A stretch of DNA of 64,000 nt, from the NCBI GenBank assembly GCA_038235705.1, contig JBBSTR010000003.1, positions 1 to 64,000 on the forward strand, given 5' to 3'. Position 1 is the stretch's first letter. The number at the start of each line of letters is the position of its first letter. Origin of the DNA: CANKBT01 sp038235705 (lineage in GTDB: Bacteria > Actinomycetota > Actinomycetes > Mycobacteriales > SCTD01). Both the position numbers and the translations under genes were made by a program. The notes beneath the pieces were generated by a model. The model was given only the letters and a program-made list of their open reading frames with translations. It did not search any database and was not told the DNA's origin. This document shows positions 26,776 to 35,517 of this stretch, piece by piece.

Positions 26776-27639
26776 TCAGGCCAGGTCTGCCCAGAGGTCA
26801 CCGTCGGCGGCGACCCGGGCCAGCACGTCCTCGGTGGTGAAGCGCAGGTCCTGCGCCGATCGGCAGGCTGCGACCTCGGCCCACGTGACGGGCGTGGACA
26901 CGGTCGGCAGCGTGCGGGCCCGCAGGCTGTAGACGCTCACCGTCGTCTTCGCCGGACTGTTCTGCGACCAGTCCACGAGCACCTTGCCGGGCCGCAGCGC
27001 CTTCGTCATCCGGGACACCACCAGGCGTGGCAGGGTCTGCTCGAGGTGCTCGGCCAGAGCGCGGGCGTACCCGCTGGTGTCCGCGGTCGGGGCGCGGGCG
27101 CCGAGCTGCAGGCCCTTGCTCCCCGACGTCTTCGCGTACGCGGTGACGCCCTGGGTGTCCAGCAGCTCGCGCAACGCCAGGGCGACCTCGCAGCACTGCA
27201 CGACATCGGCCGGCTCGCCCGGGTCGAGGTCGAGCACGAGCAGGTCGCTCTCGTGCGCGCCGCCGCGTGGGCCGACCCGCCACTGCGGGGTGTGCAGCTC
27301 GAGCCCGGCGAGCTGGGCGGTCCAGACCAGGCCCGGCAGGTCCTCGACCACCCGGTAGTCGATCGTGTCGCGACCCTTGGTCGACCCGGGAGCGGGCAGG
27401 CGCACCGTACGCACCCAGGAAGGGGTGTGCGAGGGCGCGTTCTTCTCGAAGAAGCTCGGGCCCTCGACGCCGTCCGGGTAGCGCTTGACGGTCAACGGCC
27501 GGCCCGCCAGGTGCGGCAGCAGGACCGGGGCGACCCGGCTGTAGTAGTCGATCACCTGGCCCTTGGTGAACCCGCCCGGGTAGAGCGGCTTCTCGAGGTT
27601 GGTGAGGCTGAGCTCTCGCCCGTCGACGGTGACGGTCAC
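26776..27639 (-). CDS. LigD-type polymerase/primase domain protein (PolDom)
   Basis: The protein has 287 residues from GTG 27639. It is a stand-alone archaeo-eukaryotic primase domain: ELSLTNLEKPLYPGGFTKGQVIDYY, NAPSHTPSWVRTV, catalytic LLVLDLDPGE with the two metal aspartates, AYAKTSGSKGLQLGA and VDWSQNSPAKTTVSVYSLRA. In NHEJ this domain fills in ends and adds ribonucleotides. In mycobacteria it is fused to ligase and phosphoesterase domains; here it is separate and its GTG overlaps the ligase stop by 4 nt. No phosphoesterase domain is encoded nearby. Confidence 0.92.
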   Translation of the reverse strand: MTVTVDGRELSLTNLEKPLYPGGFTKGQVIDYYSRVAPVLLPHLAGRPLTVKRYPDGVEGPSFFEKNAPSHTPSWVRTVRLPAPGSTKGRDTIDYRVVEDLPGLVWTAQLAGLELHTPQWRVGPRGGAHESDLLVLDLDPGEPADVVQCCEVALALRELLDTQGVTAYAKTSGSKGLQLGARAPTADTSGYARALAEHLEQTLPRLVVSRMTKALRPGKVLVDWSQNSPAKTTVSVYSLRARTLPTVSTPVTWAEVAACRSAQDLRFTTEDVLARVAADGDLWADLA

Positions 27640-28568
27640 CACGAGCGCACCGCCTGCTCGGGCGTGACGTCGTCCCGGAGCCCCTTGAACGCGGGGTGCC
27701 GCAGCCGACCGTCCCGGGTGACGGCCGAGTGCTCGACGTCGGCGACCAGCCGCGGCTGCACCCAGTGGGTCACGCTCAGGAGGTCGTGCGGGACGGCGCA
27801 GACCGGCTCGTCGGTGGCGAGCGGTGCGAGCAGCGCCGCGACCCGCTGTCGCGAGCGGTCGGTGAAGCCGGTGCCGACGTGGCCGCAGTAGCGGAGCCCG
27901 TCCGGACCGTTCACGGCCAGCACCAACGAGCCGAGGCGGGAGGACCGGCCCGCGTCGCCGCCCTTCCACCCGACCACGACGCAGCTCTGTCGCCGTACGT
28001 GCTTGACCTTGACCCAGCAGTCGCTCCGGGCGCCCGGAACGTAGCTGCTGTCACGGCGTTTGGCGACCACGCCCTCGAGCCCCTGCTCGGCCGTGCTCGC
28101 GAGCAGCGCAGCCCCCTCACCGAAGGCGGGTGGCACCTGGGCACCCACCAGGGCGAGCTGTGGCAGCAACGACCTCCGGTCGTCGTAGGACAGACCGAGG
28201 GTGGAGCGGTCGGCGGCGTGCAGCACGTCGAAGACGACGAGCGCAACCGGCGTCCGCGCGAGCAGCGCCGGGTCGGGGCGTGACACGTGCATCCGCTCCT
28301 GCAGGCGACCGAAGTCGGGACGTCCCGACTCGTCGAAGGCCACCACCTCGCCGTCCAGCAGAACCGGCACGTCCGCGCGCACGCGCGACAGCTCCGGATA
28401 GACGGAAGTGATGACGTTCCCTGTGCGCGAGCGGACGTGCACGCCGTCGCCGTCGACCGCGACCATCGCACGGATGCCGTCCCACTTCAGCTCGTAGGAC
28501 CACCGCCCGTCCTCCGGCGGCAGCGGCCCCGGGGTGGCGAGCATGGGCGACAGCGACAGGGGAAGCAC
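27636..28568 (-). CDS. ATP-dependent DNA ligase (LigD ligase-type)
   Basis: The protein has 310 residues. The nucleotidyl-accepting lysine is K28 in ELKWDGIRA; further ligase motifs are SRTGN, VLLDGEVVAFD, LEGVVAKRRDSSYVPG and SDCWVKVK. The C-terminal OB domain contains VVVGWKGG and LRYCGHVGTGF, as in LigD/LigC enzymes. It seals breaks aligned by Ku. It is first in a two-gene operon with the polymerase domain and is divergent from ku, with 67 nt between the starts. Confidence 0.93.
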   Translation of the reverse strand: MLPLSLSPMLATPGPLPPEDGRWSYELKWDGIRAMVAVDGDGVHVRSRTGNVITSVYPELSRVRADVPVLLDGEVVAFDESGRPDFGRLQERMHVSRPDPALLARTPVALVVFDVLHAADRSTLGLSYDDRRSLLPQLALVGAQVPPAFGEGAALLASTAEQGLEGVVAKRRDSSYVPGARSDCWVKVKHVRRQSCVVVGWKGGDAGRSSRLGSLVLAVNGPDGLRYCGHVGTGFTDRSRQRVAALLAPLATDEPVCAVPHDLLSVTHWVQPRLVADVEHSAVTRDGRLRHPAFKGLRDDVTPEQAVRSW

Positions 28569-28635
28569 GCAGTGGTCCTACCCCTGCGGGGCCGGAGGCC
28601 CCATGATCAGGGGTCACGAGGAGAAGAGGTGCAGG

Positions 28636-29631
28636 GTGCGGTCGATCTGGAAGGGCGCGATCAGCTTCGGGCTGGTCAGCATCCCCGTGAAGCTCTACAG
28701 CGCGACCGAGACCAAGGACGTCTCCTTCCACCAGGTGCGGCGCAGTGACGCCTCCCGGATCAAGTACAAGCGGGTGGCCGCGGCCGACGGGCAGGAGGTG
28801 GCGTACGGCGAGATCGCCAAGGGCTACGAGCTGCCGAGCGGCGAGACCGTGGTGCTGACCGACGAGGACTTCAAGGACCTGCCCTTGACGACCAGCCGGG
28901 CGATCGACGTGCTGCAGTTCGTGCCGCTCGAGCAGGTCGACCCGATCTTCTTCGAGAAGAGTTATTACCTCGAGCCGGACAAGAGCGGGACCAAGCCGTA
29001 CGTGCTGCTGCGCGACGCGCTCGAACGCTCCGGGAAGGTGGCGCTGGTGAAGGTCGCGCTGCGCAACCGGGAGTCGCTCGCCACGCTCCGGGTGCGGGAC
29101 GGGGTGTTCGTGCTGGAGACGATGCTGTGGCCGGACGAGGTGCGCACCCCGACGTTCGACTTCCTCGGTGAGGAGGTCGAGACGCGCAGCCAGGAGCTGG
29201 CGATGGCCGGCTCGCTCATCGAGACCTTGTCCGGCGACTTCGACCCGAGCCTCTACAAGGACACCTACCGGGAGGCGCTGCAGCAGGTGATCGAGGCCAA
29301 GATCGAGGGCCGGGAGGTCACGGCGGCGCCGGACAGCCAACCCAGCTCGGGGACGGTGCTCGACCTGATGGCTGCGCTGCGGGCCAGCGTGGACGCGGCC
29401 AAGGCGAAGAGCGCGCCCGGCGGAGAGAGCACGGACGGGGCCGGGCAGACCCCCCGGAACGGGCCGGCAGCCGCCACGCCGGTGAAGAAGGCGCCACCCA
29501 AGAAGACGGCGCCGAGGACGGCGACACCGAAGAAGACGACGACCAAGCCGGCCGCGACGAAGACGGCGACGAAAAGGGTTGCAGGCGAGGGGACACCGGC
29601 GAAGAAGACCTCGACCCGCAAGACTGCGTGA
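28636..29631 (+). CDS. ku: Ku homodimer DNA end-binding protein
   Basis: The protein has 331 residues from GTG 28636, which has AAGAGG eight nt upstream. The core (residues 1-260) has the canonical RSIWKGAISFGLVSIPVKLYSAT, FHQV, QEVAYGEIAKGYEL and ETMLWPDEVR. The C-terminal tail of about 70 residues is Lys/Thr/Ala-rich (KKTTTKPAATKTATKR), an extension used by actinobacterial Ku proteins to thread along DNA. Ku binds double-strand ends and recruits the ligase and polymerase encoded divergently next to it. ATG 28603 is an in-frame alternative start. Confidence 0.95.
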   Translation: MRSIWKGAISFGLVSIPVKLYSATETKDVSFHQVRRSDASRIKYKRVAAADGQEVAYGEIAKGYELPSGETVVLTDEDFKDLPLTTSRAIDVLQFVPLEQVDPIFFEKSYYLEPDKSGTKPYVLLRDALERSGKVALVKVALRNRESLATLRVRDGVFVLETMLWPDEVRTPTFDFLGEEVETRSQELAMAGSLIETLSGDFDPSLYKDTYREALQQVIEAKIEGREVTAAPDSQPSSGTVLDLMAALRASVDAAKAKSAPGGESTDGAGQTPRNGPAAATPVKKAPPKKTAPRTATPKKTTTKPAATKTATKRVAGEGTPAKKTSTRKTA

Positions 29632-29681
29632 GAGGGACAGCGACGCTGCTGGCGTCGATCATCCCCCGGTAAGGTGCGCCC

Positions 29682-32261
29682 GTGCCGCTGGAGCCGCCCG
29701 AGCCGACCCGAGGCGACGGGCTGCCCGGTGGAGCCGCCCGCCTGAGCGCGGTGCGACGGATCGTCGACGCGGTCGACCACGCCGCAGCGCTGGACCGGCT
29801 CACCCGGCTTGCGGCGCGCCTGCTCGCCGCGCCGCACGCACAGGTGTTGCTGCTGGGTGACGAGCAGGTGGTCGCCAGCCAGTTCGGTGAGGACACGGCG
29901 GCGGCCGCCGGCGAGGCGGTGGACGCCCTCTGTGCCCGCACGGTCCTGCTCGGTGAGCCGGTCGCGGTCCTGGACGTCGCCGCCGACGTCGGGCTGGGCT
30001 ACCTGCCGCCGGACCTGCTCGGCCGGGTGGGCGCGTTCCTGGGTGCACCGCTGGTCGACCACGACGGTCTCGTGCTCGGGTGCCTGTGCGTGTTCACCCC
30101 CCGGCCGCGCGCCTTCGACCCGCAGGACGTGGTCGTGCTCGCCGAGATGGCCGAGTCGATCGTCGACGAGCTCGAGCTGCGCGCCCTGACCGGGGAGTCC
30201 GGCGCGACCGCGGCGCGCCTGGGGCTCGCGCTCTCGGCCGCGGCGATGGGCTCCTTCGACCTGGACCTCGACCGGCTGCGGCTCGTGCTCGACGACCGGC
30301 TGGCCCTGCTCGTCGGCCTCGCCGCGAACGAGCCCACCGGGCTGGCCGCCATGGCGACGGTGGTGCACCCGGAGGACCGGGCCCGGTTGATCCATGCCGT
30401 CGCGGCGTCGCGCACGCGCGCGGAGGAGCTCGCCGCGGAGTTCCGGCTGGTCCGGGCGGACGGATCCACCCGGTGGTGCGAGGCGCGCGGGAGGGTGCTG
30501 CCGCGGCGGAAGGGCCGCGGGCACCTGGTCGGGGTCGCGTACGACAGCACCGACGCCCGCGAGGCCCGGGACTCCTTGGACCGGGTGCTGGAGACGACCG
30601 ACGACGGTCTGTACCGGCTCGACGCCGCCTTGCGGTTCACCTACGTCAACCGGGCGGCCGAGCGCATCCTCGGACGAAGCCGCACCGACCTGCTCGGGGT
30701 CGAGCTGCGGAGCGCCCTTCCCCACGGCGTCGGCTCGTCGTTCGCGGAGGCCGTGGACCGGTGCACGACCTCCGGTGAGCGGGTGGTGATCGATGCCTGG
30801 TCGCCGGCGGAAGACGCCTGGTACGACCTTGCGGCGTGGCCCGGCCCGGACGGCGTCTCGGTGAGCCTGCGGGACATCACGGCGCGCAAGCGGGCCGAGG
30901 GCGAGCGCGAGCAGGCGGTCGTCGAACGCGCCCGTGCCTACGCCGTCGCGGAGGCGGCCAACAGCCGGTTGGCGCTGCTCGCCTCCGCATCCACCCGGCT
31001 GGCCGAGAGCCTCGAGCCGCGGCAGGTGCTCGACCGGCTGGCCGAGGTGGTCCTGCCCGAGCTGGGTCGGTGGCTTGTGGTGACCCTCACGGCCGAGATC
31101 GCTGCTCAGGTGAACCGCACGGAGCTGTCGGGTGATCCGGACGCCCTGGTGGCGGTGCACGTCGCGCACGCCGACCCCAGCCGCCGCGAGCTGCTGGTCG
31201 CCATGGCTCAGGGGCTGTCGATGCACCGGACGGACCACTACGGTCCGGGCCGCGTGATCACGTCCGGACGTCCCGAGTGGGCGCCTGCCGTGGCGGGCTC
31301 CGCGCTCCGAGGACTGCTCGGTGACCACAGTCCTCAGGGGCTTCTCGACGACGCCCGGCTGACCGCGGCGCTCACGGTCCCGCTCGCCAACCACGGCCGG
31401 GTCCTCGGGGCGTTGACGGTCGCCGAGCCGGCGGGGGAGGTGATCGACCGCAGCCTGCTCCTGGACCTCGCGGGACGGGCCGCGGGCGCGCTGGACAACG
31501 CGCTGCTCTACGGCCGGGAGCGCCGGGGTGGCGTGACGCTGCAGCGCAGCCTGCTGCCACGGGAGCTGCCGAGACTGCCCGGGGTCACGACCGCCGCGCG
31601 CTACCTGCCCGGGGCGTCCGGCGCCTTCGTCGGGGGCGACTGGTTTCAGGGCGTTCTGGTCGAGGGCCGGGTCGTGCTCGCGATGGGGGACGTCATGGGC
31701 CACGGCCTGCGCAGCGCCGCGCGGATGGGCCAGCTGCGCGCCATCGTCGCGACGCTGGCCCTGGAGGGTCACCGTCCCGCCCGGCTCCTGACCCGGCTCG
31801 CTGCCAACGTGGACGTGCTGCTGGACCTGGAGCTGGCGACGCTCCTGGTCGCGGACTACGACCCGTCGGCAGGGATGCTCACGGTCGCCTCCGCGGGGCA
31901 CCCTCCGGTGCTGCACGTCCCGTTTCACGGGGCGCCGCGCTTTCTGGACGACGAGCCGGGCCCCCCGCTCGGGAGCATCCCCTATCGCTACGTCGAGCAC
32001 GAGGTCGCCGTACACCCGGGCGACACGCTCGTGCTCTACACCGACGGACTCGTGGAGCAGCGGGACGTCTCGCTCGACGCCGGTCTGGAACGACTGCGCT
32101 CCTGCTTCGAGAGGGTCGGCCTGCCCCCCGAACAGCTCTGCGACCACGTCCTGTCCGCGACGGGTCACGCCGAGGGTGGGGACGACGACATCGCGCTGCT
32201 CGTCGTCGGCCTCGACCGACCCGGACCAGGGCCGGACGTCGGCTCGTCGCGGACGAGGTGA
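29682..32261 (+). CDS. GAF-PAS-PAS-GAF sensor with SpoIIE/RsbU-type PP2C phosphatase
   Basis: The protein has 859 residues. Order: GAF (about 20-170), a PAS pair (about 185-300 and 305-410, with EVTTD-like LETTDDGLYRLDAALRFTYVN), a second GAF (about 430-610) and a C-terminal PP2C domain (about 630-850). Phosphatase motifs are GGDWF near 651, MGDVMGHGLRSAARMGQLR, LATLLVADYDPSAGMLTVASAGHPP, DTLVLYTDGLVE and GGDDDIALLVV. The residue after GGDWF is Q where Asp is usual. Such proteins dephosphorylate anti-anti-sigma factors to free stress sigma factors. GTG 29682 is 5 nt after TAAGGT, a probable leaderless start. Confidence 0.9.
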   Translation: MPLEPPEPTRGDGLPGGAARLSAVRRIVDAVDHAAALDRLTRLAARLLAAPHAQVLLLGDEQVVASQFGEDTAAAAGEAVDALCARTVLLGEPVAVLDVAADVGLGYLPPDLLGRVGAFLGAPLVDHDGLVLGCLCVFTPRPRAFDPQDVVVLAEMAESIVDELELRALTGESGATAARLGLALSAAAMGSFDLDLDRLRLVLDDRLALLVGLAANEPTGLAAMATVVHPEDRARLIHAVAASRTRAEELAAEFRLVRADGSTRWCEARGRVLPRRKGRGHLVGVAYDSTDAREARDSLDRVLETTDDGLYRLDAALRFTYVNRAAERILGRSRTDLLGVELRSALPHGVGSSFAEAVDRCTTSGERVVIDAWSPAEDAWYDLAAWPGPDGVSVSLRDITARKRAEGEREQAVVERARAYAVAEAANSRLALLASASTRLAESLEPRQVLDRLAEVVLPELGRWLVVTLTAEIAAQVNRTELSGDPDALVAVHVAHADPSRRELLVAMAQGLSMHRTDHYGPGRVITSGRPEWAPAVAGSALRGLLGDHSPQGLLDDARLTAALTVPLANHGRVLGALTVAEPAGEVIDRSLLLDLAGRAAGALDNALLYGRERRGGVTLQRSLLPRELPRLPGVTTAARYLPGASGAFVGGDWFQGVLVEGRVVLAMGDVMGHGLRSAARMGQLRAIVATLALEGHRPARLLTRLAANVDVLLDLELATLLVADYDPSAGMLTVASAGHPPVLHVPFHGAPRFLDDEPGPPLGSIPYRYVEHEVAVHPGDTLVLYTDGLVEQRDVSLDAGLERLRSCFERVGLPPEQLCDHVLSATGHAEGGDDDIALLVVGLDRPGPGPDVGSSRTR

Positions 32262-32356
32262 CGGGCCGACCGGTCTCGGGCAGGAAGTGACAGACTCGCG
32301 GGCGGCCCGGCCCGTCACCGCAGGACCGACGCGACCACGACCCGGAGGATGTATCA

Positions 32357-33352
32357 GTGGAAGAGCAGACGCGCAGCCCCGTCAGCACCGGGAGCGGGGC
32401 AGTCTCCGAGCGGATGCAGGCTCTGCTGTCCCGGGCCGCAGAGGATCAGCTCGCGGAGCAGCGTGCCGTGTCCGCGTCGCTGAACGACCTGCGCAACCAG
32501 GTCGTGGAGGTCGCTGAGGCGGTGCGCGCCGGCGACTCGGCGGGAACGGTCGAGCAGCTGCGCGTCGAGCTGGCCGGCAACGCCTCGGAGGTCCGGCGGA
32601 CGTACGCCCAGCTGAGCGAGCGGCTCGACACCCTGGCGCAGAGGGTCGACGAGGTGGCCACCTCGGTGGCTCAGGGCGAGCGACGGATCCTGGCGCACGT
32701 CGACGAGGCCGTGCTGGCGCTCGCGGAGGCGCTGCTGCGTCGGCGTCGCCCGGGGCGTCCCGAGCCGGCGACGACGCCCGCCCCTGGAGCCGCCTCGGCG
32801 GAGCACTTCGCGGAGCCGGGCGGTCACGAGACCGTCTCCGTCCTCGCCAGGACGCTGCAGGGGAGCGGGTTGGGCACCGACGTCCTCGACATCGACGAGC
32901 TCGACCGGTCGATCGCCGCCGCAGAGGCAGAGGAGGCTGGTGACAGGCCGGGGACCGAGGACGGGGACGTCGCGCCGCAGGTGTACGACAACGACGCCGA
33001 CGCCGAGGTGCCGACCGACGCCCCGGCGGGGTCCTCCGAGCTGTCGGACGGTCCGGGGCAGACCGACGAGGGCGCGGTCGATCACCCGGAGCAGATCGAC
33101 CGGGCCGGCGACTCCACGGGGCAACCGGGTGCTGACGACCAGGAGCAGGCCGCCGAGCCTGACGAGCCGCTAGGGCCCGCACCGGCTGTCAGCTCTGGCA
33201 GCAGAACCGGGGTCACCGGCGGCCACGCTCCACGCCGCGCCCGGAGCGCGGTCCCTCCGCTGCCGCCGGTGATGCCGGGCAGCGAGCAAGGGCACGACAG
33301 CGAAGAGGACGAGGACAGCCGTCGTCGTCCCTGGTGGCGTCCGGGCGGCTGA
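32357..33352 (+). CDS. Hypothetical coiled-coil protein with acidic disordered tail
   Basis: The protein has 331 residues and no recognised domain. Residues about 15-130 are heptad-like and rich in Ala/Glu/Gln/Leu (LNDLRNQVVEVAEAVRAG, LSERLDTLAQRVDEVATSV), predicting a coiled coil. Residues 135-300 are acidic and low complexity, and the end is RRRPWWRPGG. No signal peptide or membrane helix is visible. GTG 32357 follows GGAGG by about 10 nt. A strong terminator follows the stop. A structural or polar-scaffold role is possible but unsupported. Confidence 0.7.
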   Translation: MEEQTRSPVSTGSGAVSERMQALLSRAAEDQLAEQRAVSASLNDLRNQVVEVAEAVRAGDSAGTVEQLRVELAGNASEVRRTYAQLSERLDTLAQRVDEVATSVAQGERRILAHVDEAVLALAEALLRRRRPGRPEPATTPAPGAASAEHFAEPGGHETVSVLARTLQGSGLGTDVLDIDELDRSIAAAEAEEAGDRPGTEDGDVAPQVYDNDADAEVPTDAPAGSSELSDGPGQTDEGAVDHPEQIDRAGDSTGQPGADDQEQAAEPDEPLGPAPAVSSGSRTGVTGGHAPRRARSAVPPLPPVMPGSEQGHDSEEDEDSRRRPWWRPGG

Positions 33353-33374
33353 GCCGCCTCTGGGTGCACACGAA

Positions 33375-33404
33375 AAAGGCCGGTCCGCACGGACCGGCCT
33401 TCTT
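33375..33404. terminator. Strong bidirectional terminator
   Basis: AAGGCCGGTCCG (33376-33387) pairs perfectly with CGGACCGGCCTT (33390-33401). The minus strand continues into a run of five T, so termination should be strongest for the csbD transcript; the plus strand has TTCTTC. Confidence 0.9.
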
Positions 33405-33429
33405 CGTGCTCGTCGTGCTGGTGTCAGAC

Positions 33430-33600
33430 CTACTTGAAGACGTCCTTGACGTTCTCGCCGGCCTGCTTGATGTTGCCGCTGGCCTGGTCGCCCTTGCCCT
33501 CGGCCTTCATGTCGTCGTTGCCCGTCGCGTCGCCGAACGTCTCCTTGGCCTTACCGCCGAGCTCCTCGGCCTTGTTCTTGATCTTGTCGATGCCGCTCAT
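33430..33600 (-). CDS. CsbD family stress protein
   Basis: The protein has 56 residues starting MSGIDKIKNKAEELGGKAKE, the classic CsbD sequence, with DDMKAEGKGDQASGNIKQAGE repeats and VKDVF at the end. It is small, hydrophilic, helical or disordered and among the most strongly induced general-stress proteins in many bacteria; its biochemical role is unknown. ATG 33600 has GAGGAG upstream. A SigB-like promoter candidate (33635-33659) and the terminator at 33375-33404 make it a single-gene unit. Confidence 0.93.
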   Translation of the reverse strand: MSGIDKIKNKAEELGGKAKETFGDATGNDDMKAEGKGDQASGNIKQAGENVKDVFK

Positions 33601-33634
33601 GACGTCTCCTCGTCGTTGGTTGCTTCTCGACCTC

Positions 33635-33659
33635 TTGCCCCGTCGTGGCCTGACGACAC
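33635..33659 (-). promoter_or_regulatory. Candidate SigB/SigF-type promoter of csbD
   Basis: On the minus strand GTGT, 15 nt, GGGCAA. The -10 deviates from GGGTAA by one base. Support comes mainly from its position before a csbD gene and from better matches before glsB and the HATPase gene. Confidence 0.35.
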
Positions 33660-33759
33660 CGTGCCGTGACGGACAGCACCGGCCCGACTGATCGGCTGGC
33701 AGACCTGGCTGCTCGGTCACGGGGCCGGCACCTGCCCCCGCAGTCGTGGCGGTTCCTCC

Positions 33760-33786
33760 GGAACGAGGGACCAGCGGCCCCTCGTA
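33760..33786 (+). promoter_or_regulatory. Candidate SigH/SigR-type promoter of moeZ
   Basis: GGAAC at 33760-33764, 18 nt, then CGTA at 33783-33786, near the ECF consensus GGAAT/C-N18-GTT. It would give a leader of about 35 nt before the GTG at 33828. The -10 is one base off, so this is suggestive only. Confidence 0.35.
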
Positions 33787-33827
33787 CAACCTTGGAACTG
33801 TCAAACCGACACGAGGAGAGAACTGAC

Positions 33828-35009
33828 GTGAGCCTGCCCCCCCTGGTCGAGCCTGCCGCCGAGCTGACCCGCGACGAGGTGATCCGCTACAGCCGCCACC
33901 TGATCATCCCGGACGTGGCGATGACGGGCCAGAAGCGGCTCAAGAACGCTCGGGTGCTGGTCGTCGGGGCCGGCGGGCTCGGCTCGCCCGCGTTGCTCTA
34001 CCTCGCGGCCGCCGGGGTGGGCACGCTCGGCATCGTCGACTTCGACACGGTCGACGAGAGCAACCTGCAGCGTCAGGTGATCCACGGGGTGAAGGACGTC
34101 GGCAAGCTCAAGGCCGTGTCGGCGCAGGAGTCGGTTGCCGAGATCAACCCGCTGGTGAAGACCGTGCTGCACACCGACCGCTTGGACACGTCCAACGTGC
34201 TGGAAGTCTTCTCCGGCTACGACCTGATCCTCGACGGCACCGACAACTTCGCGACCCGCTACATGGTCAACGACGCCTGTGTCTTGCTCGGCAAGCCCTA
34301 CGTCTGGGGGTCGATCTACCGTTTCGACGGCCAGGCGTCGGTGTTCTGGGCGGACCCGCCGAGCAGTGCCGGGGTCGAGGGGCTGCACTACCGCGACCTC
34401 TACCCGGTGCCTCCGCCGCCCGGCATGGTGCCGTCGTGCGCCGAGGGCGGGGTGCTCGGCATCCTGTGCGCCTCGATCGGCTCGATCATGGCCACCGAGG
34501 CCGTCAAGCTGATCTGCGGCATCGGCGAGCCGCTGCTGGGGCGCCTGATGGTCTATGACGCTCTCGAGATGACCTACCGCACGGTCAAGATCCGTCGGGA
34601 CCCGGAGACCGCTCCGGTGACCGAGCTGATCGACTACGACTACTTCTGCGGCAGCGTGTCGGAGGAGGCGCAGGACGCGGCGGCGGGGAGCACCATCCTC
34701 GCCACCGAGCTGAAGGCCAAGATGGACGCGGGGGAGGACTTCGCGCTCATCGACGTGCGGGAGCCCGCGGAGTACGAGATCGTGTCGATCCCGGGCTCAC
34801 GCCTGATCCCGAAGGGCGACATCCTCTCGGGTGCCGCGCTCGCCGACCTCCCGCAGGACAAGGAGATCATCCTGTACTGCAAGAGCGGGGTTCGCTCTGC
34901 CGAGGCGCTCGCCGCTGTCAAGGCGGCCGGGCTCACCAACTCGGTGCACGTGCAGGGCGGCGTGCTCGGCTGGGTGTCGCAGGTCGACCCGTCGCTGCCG
35001 TCGTACTGA
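33828..35009 (+). CDS. moeZ: MoeZ/MoeB adenylyltransferase-rhodanese sulfurtransferase
   Basis: The protein has 393 residues. Residues about 15-265 are an E1-like adenylation domain: RYSRHLIIPDVAMTGQKRL, ATP-binding VVGAGGLGSPALLYLAAAGVG, DGTDNFATRYMVNDA and GMVPSCAEGGVLG with the sulfur-carrying cysteine. Residues about 290-393 are rhodanese, with active-site cysteine in LYCKSGVRSAEAL. MoeZ activates and sulfurates ubiquitin-like carriers such as MoaD and CysO for molybdopterin and cysteine synthesis. GTG 33828 is preceded by GAGGAGAG. It corresponds to Rv3206c in the syntenic mycobacterial region. Confidence 0.93.
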   Translation: MSLPPLVEPAAELTRDEVIRYSRHLIIPDVAMTGQKRLKNARVLVVGAGGLGSPALLYLAAAGVGTLGIVDFDTVDESNLQRQVIHGVKDVGKLKAVSAQESVAEINPLVKTVLHTDRLDTSNVLEVFSGYDLILDGTDNFATRYMVNDACVLLGKPYVWGSIYRFDGQASVFWADPPSSAGVEGLHYRDLYPVPPPPGMVPSCAEGGVLGILCASIGSIMATEAVKLICGIGEPLLGRLMVYDALEMTYRTVKIRRDPETAPVTELIDYDYFCGSVSEEAQDAAAGSTILATELKAKMDAGEDFALIDVREPAEYEIVSIPGSRLIPKGDILSGAALADLPQDKEIILYCKSGVRSAEALAAVKAAGLTNSVHVQGGVLGWVSQVDPSLPSY

Positions 35010-35015
35010 CGACCC

Positions 35016-35441
35016 CTAGCCGTTCGAGGACCGTCGCAGGCGGAACCAGGCCGTCTTGCCGCCGTCCGCGTGGACCAGATGGGCGGCGGCATCGGCAAGC
35101 GCGGAGACCAGACCGAGCCCCCAACCGCCTTCGCGCGAGCCGGGCGCCAGCTCGCTGAGACCGAGATCGAGGTCATGGACGGTCACCAGGACGTACCGAT
35201 CGGTGACGGCGACCGCGAGGACGATCTCGGTCCGAGCGTGGATGACAGCGTTGGTGACCAGCTCGCTGGTGAGCAGGACCAGGGTGTCGCAGTCGTCGGG
35301 GGTCAGCGCGGGTGCGTGAGCCAGGACGAAGCGGCGCGCGTCGCGGACCTGCTTGTGCTCGGGAAGCAGCGTGACGGCGTCCTGGGACCGGATGGACTCT
35401 CCCGGCGGCAGCGCAGAGCGCAACACGTCGGAGCGGGTCAT
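35016..35441 (-). CDS. RsbW-like anti-sigma/HATPase domain protein
   Basis: The protein has 141 residues from ATG 35441. It is a single GHKL ATPase domain: LTSELVTNAVIHAR (N box) near residue 58, VHDLDLGLSEL (G1-like), and GGWGLGLVSALAD (G2), ending GGKTAWFRLRR. Small proteins like this bind sigma or anti-anti-sigma factors and act as serine kinases in partner-switching circuits. The RsbU-type phosphatase 3 kb away could act on the same circuit. A SigB/SigF-type promoter candidate lies at 35518-35543. It is convergent with moeZ, six nt apart. Confidence 0.88.
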   Translation of the reverse strand: MTRSDVLRSALPPGESIRSQDAVTLLPEHKQVRDARRFVLAHAPALTPDDCDTLVLLTSELVTNAVIHARTEIVLAVAVTDRYVLVTVHDLDLGLSELAPGSREGGWGLGLVSALADAAAHLVHADGGKTAWFRLRRSSNG

Positions 35442-35517
35442 GTTCGGCACCGGGAAAGGGTCTCCTCGCCGGTCGCCCGGCCTGTCCTGCACGTCGTGTC
35501 AGCGTGTCCTTCGTCCC

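Noticed and set aside
26732..26801. Longer TetR protein starting at 26801
   Set aside because: It would overlap the LigD polymerase gene by 26 nt and adds a Pro/Arg-rich extension not typical of TetR proteins.
29265..32318. Open frame of over 1000 codons on the minus strand opposite the GAF-PAS-PP2C gene
   Set aside because: Composition is an antisense shadow (Arg/Gln/Gly/His-rich, no domains) of a gene with clear motifs on the plus strand. High GC keeps such frames open.
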